Shown here: in pieces, positions 6,495-7,151 of the stretch
Layout: each line of letters opens with the position of its first letter
Position numbering within the stretch: the stretch's first letter is position 1
Assembly (NCBI GenBank): GCA_947385185.1
Contig: CANDJX010000081.1
Span: forward strand, 1-7,151
Reading direction: 5' to 3'
Length of the DNA stretch: 7,151 bases
Source of the DNA: an uncultured Clostridia bacterium
GTDB lineage: Bacteria > Bacillota > Clostridia > Christensenellales > Pumilibacteraceae
Translations under genes and position numbers: made by a program
The notes under the pieces: generated by a model
Told to the model about the DNA's origin: nothing
The model's input: only the letters and a program-made list of their open reading frames with translations
The model's database searches: none

Positions 6495-6743
6495 GCGGAA
6501 ACCGCGGATCCAGACTCAGACGTCTTAAGCATCGCGTACGGATGCCGGCGTGGAAAAACGGTTGAACCTCAAAGGAATCGGTTGTTGTACGGCGTTTTGT
6601 AAATCCCCTGCTCCGGGCGGAAGCCGCACGGACGGAAAGCGGAAATTACGGACAGCGGTCACGGGAGTGAAATCGAACGGAAACCGCAAAAACGGGAATC
6701 AGGAGTGAAATCGAATGCGACCCGAAGCGAGTAACGGAAGCCG
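6495..6743 (+). repeat. Four copies of a CGGAARCCG mini-hairpin motif
   Basis: GCGGAAACCGC (6495-6505), GCGGAAGCCGC (6617-6627), CGGAAACCG (6678-6686) and CGGAAGCCG (6735-6743) share the pattern CGG-AAR-CCG: three or four G/C pairs closed by AAA or AAG. All lie in the middle of the candidate RNA and would be exposed short hairpins if they form. Confidence 0.5.
6664..6715 (+). repeat. 14-bp exact direct repeat inside the candidate RNA
   Basis: GGAGTGAAATCGAA is present at 6664-6677 and again at 6702-6715, 38 bases apart. The spacer holds one of the CGGAAACCG mini-hairpins (6678-6686). This suggests a duplicated structural module or a protein-binding repeat rather than coding sequence. Confidence 0.6.
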
Positions 6744-6972
6744 AAGAAAGAGCGAGCGGAAACAAGGAGACGGACGATAGCCGCAAAAGGGAAAGAAAAT
6801 TTCCGAAGGATCGTATAATCCGACCGAAAGGAAAAAAGGGTAGAAAATAATGACGGTCAGGAAATCGTAAAATTGCGATTCGGAAGGAAAACTTTTCGGA
6901 ATAACGGTTTGTGTATGCCGGCAGATATGCGCAACACTTTATAAGACATCGTTAAAAATTCAATAAGATAAA

Positions 6973-7011
6973 GGAAGGGCTCTTAAATAGAAGGGTCCTT
7001 CCCTTTTGTTT
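6973..7011 (+). terminator. Rho-independent terminator of the candidate noncoding RNA
   Basis: GGAAGGGCTCTT (6973-6984) pairs over 12 bp, with two G-U pairs, to AAGGGTCCTTCC (6991-7002) around the loop AAATAG, followed by CTTTTGTTT. On the other strand the stem is followed by TTTATCTTATT, so weak bidirectional activity is possible. Confidence 0.88.
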
Positions 7012-7016
7012 ATGAT

Positions 7017-7038
7017 AAAACCCCGAGAGTGGTTTTTT
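7017..7038 (+). terminator. Second terminator-like hairpin with GNRA-type loop
   Basis: AAAACC (7017-7022) pairs with GGTTTT (7031-7036). Inside, one C-T mismatch and a C-G pair close the loop GAGA. A T-rich run follows (to about 7045). It may be a backup terminator for the RNA upstream, or serve a minus-strand transcript entering from the right. Confidence 0.45.
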
Positions 7039-7046
7039 ATTTTATA

Positions 7047-7126
7047 GTGTAAACCCCACACGGGGGATGTACAATATCGAATTGTAAGCTCGTACTTTAT
7101 TACGCTTTTTCGTGCGCCGAAAAAGC
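7047..7126. repeat. Cluster of short palindromes at the right edge
   Basis: Three hairpins follow closely: CCCC-ACAC-GGGG (7054-7065), TACAAT-ATCGA-ATTGTA (7070-7086), and GCTTTTTCG-TGCGC-CGAAAAAGC (7104-7126), the last a perfect 9-bp stem. GTGT at 7047-7050 could pair with the ACAC loop of the first, which would exclude the CCCC/GGGG stem. The density resembles an intergenic repeat element (REP- or MITE-like), but no second copy is in the window, and the right boundary is not seen. Confidence 0.45.
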
Positions 7127-7151
7127 TAAGCAAAAAGGCGTCGGGGACACT

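Larger units (their letters stand above)
6286..7011 (+). ncRNA. Candidate large structured noncoding RNA (about 0.7 kb), class not assigned
   Basis: A strong promoter upstream and a 12-bp terminator downstream delimit about 726 bases without a convincing gene. The plus strand is purine-rich and poor in T: I count 15 T in the 180 bases from 6661 to 6840. Local stems are frequent: 6315-6339 (GAAAAT/ATTTTC extended to 9 bp with one bulge), 6394-6399/6412-6417, 6495-6505, 6529-6545 (GCATC/GATGC), 6617-6627, 6800-6834 (TTTCC/GGAAA enclosing GGAT/ATCC), 6863-6880 and 6911-6937 (GTGT-TGC/GCAACAC). Repeats are described separately. I see no signature of tmRNA, RNase P, SRP or group II intron domain V. 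Size and style resemble large bacterial RNAs such as ROOL, OLE or GOLLD, but I cannot place it in any of them. The 5' end is predicted, not observed. Confidence 0.6.

Noticed and set aside
6363..6602. 79-codon plus-strand frame inside the candidate RNA
   Set aside because: It would start with TTG (or ATG at 6372) with no Shine-Dalgarno, has no recognisable domain, and lies within DNA whose stems and repeats fit an RNA better. Not fully excluded.
6715..6780. Tiny frame of 21 codons (MRPEASNGSRRKSERKQGDGR) with AGGAG nine bases upstream
   Set aside because: The apparent ribosome site is part of a 14-bp direct repeat and the very basic, low-complexity peptide simply reflects the purine-rich DNA.
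6286..7011. Group II intron, tmRNA, RNase P or SRP RNA as identity of the RNA
   Set aside because: I found no domain V-like AGC...GTT hairpin, no RNase P GAGGAAAGTCC block, no tmRNA alanine-acceptor ends and no SRP domain. A covariance search could still overrule this.
7047..7065. H-type pseudoknot between GTGT/ACAC and CCCC/GGGG
   Set aside because: The second connecting loop would have zero bases, which cannot span the stem; the two pairings are more likely mutually exclusive.
1..7151. CRISPR array, tRNA, transposase or integrase genes
   Set aside because: No regularly spaced repeats, no tRNA-like cloverleaf with TTC-loop signature, and no recombinase motifs were seen on either strand.

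Overview
The window looks like a chromosomal segment of an anaerobic, probably gut-associated Firmicute (Clostridia). The indicators are strong AGGAGG-type ribosome sites, sigma-A-like promoters, a Mini-RNase III gene, a thymidylate synthase with Clostridia-type motifs, and a membrane-tethered family 3 glycosidase beside an InlB-repeat lipoprotein. The genus cannot be fixed from the sequence; an uncultured Christensenellales-type lineage is a guess.

Layout, left to right. (1) 1-3500, minus strand: a surface glycan operon. A glycoside hydrolase family 3 gene (500-3415) is followed 12 bases later by a lipoprotein gene (start 487) that runs off the left edge. The hydrolase has reversed domain order, with a membrane helix at each end. 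Its promoter (-10 at 3492-3497) is followed by two perfect palindromes that could be operators. (2) 3551-5375, minus strand: a compact operon mrnC-thyA-folA (rRNA maturation, dTMP synthesis, folate recycling). It ends in a perfect 10-bp terminator and starts from a promoter so close to mrnC that the transcript should be nearly leaderless. (3) 5404-6190, plus strand: a divergently transcribed gene for a protein with a HEPN-like N-terminus (R-x4-H motif) and a CBS pair. (4) 6191-7151: almost 1 kb with no convincing gene. A strong promoter at 6252-6279 faces a textbook terminator at 6973-7011. Between them lies about 0.7 kb of purine-rich, T-poor, hairpin-rich DNA with internal repeats, the best candidate here for an undescribed or poorly described large structured noncoding RNA. 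The last 130 bases hold a further cluster of hairpins.

How the parts work together. ThyA converts methylene-tetrahydrofolate to dihydrofolate while making dTMP, and FolA (DHFR) reduces the dihydrofolate again, so their co-transcription is functionally coherent. MrnC is an RNase III-fold enzyme for 23S rRNA maturation; its coupling to a thymidylate synthase gene is a known type of Clostridia neighbourhood, though I recall thyX as the usual partner. The hydrolase and lipoprotein probably act together outside the membrane on plant or host glycans. Any link between the HEPN-CBS protein and the adjacent noncoding RNA is speculation based on position alone.
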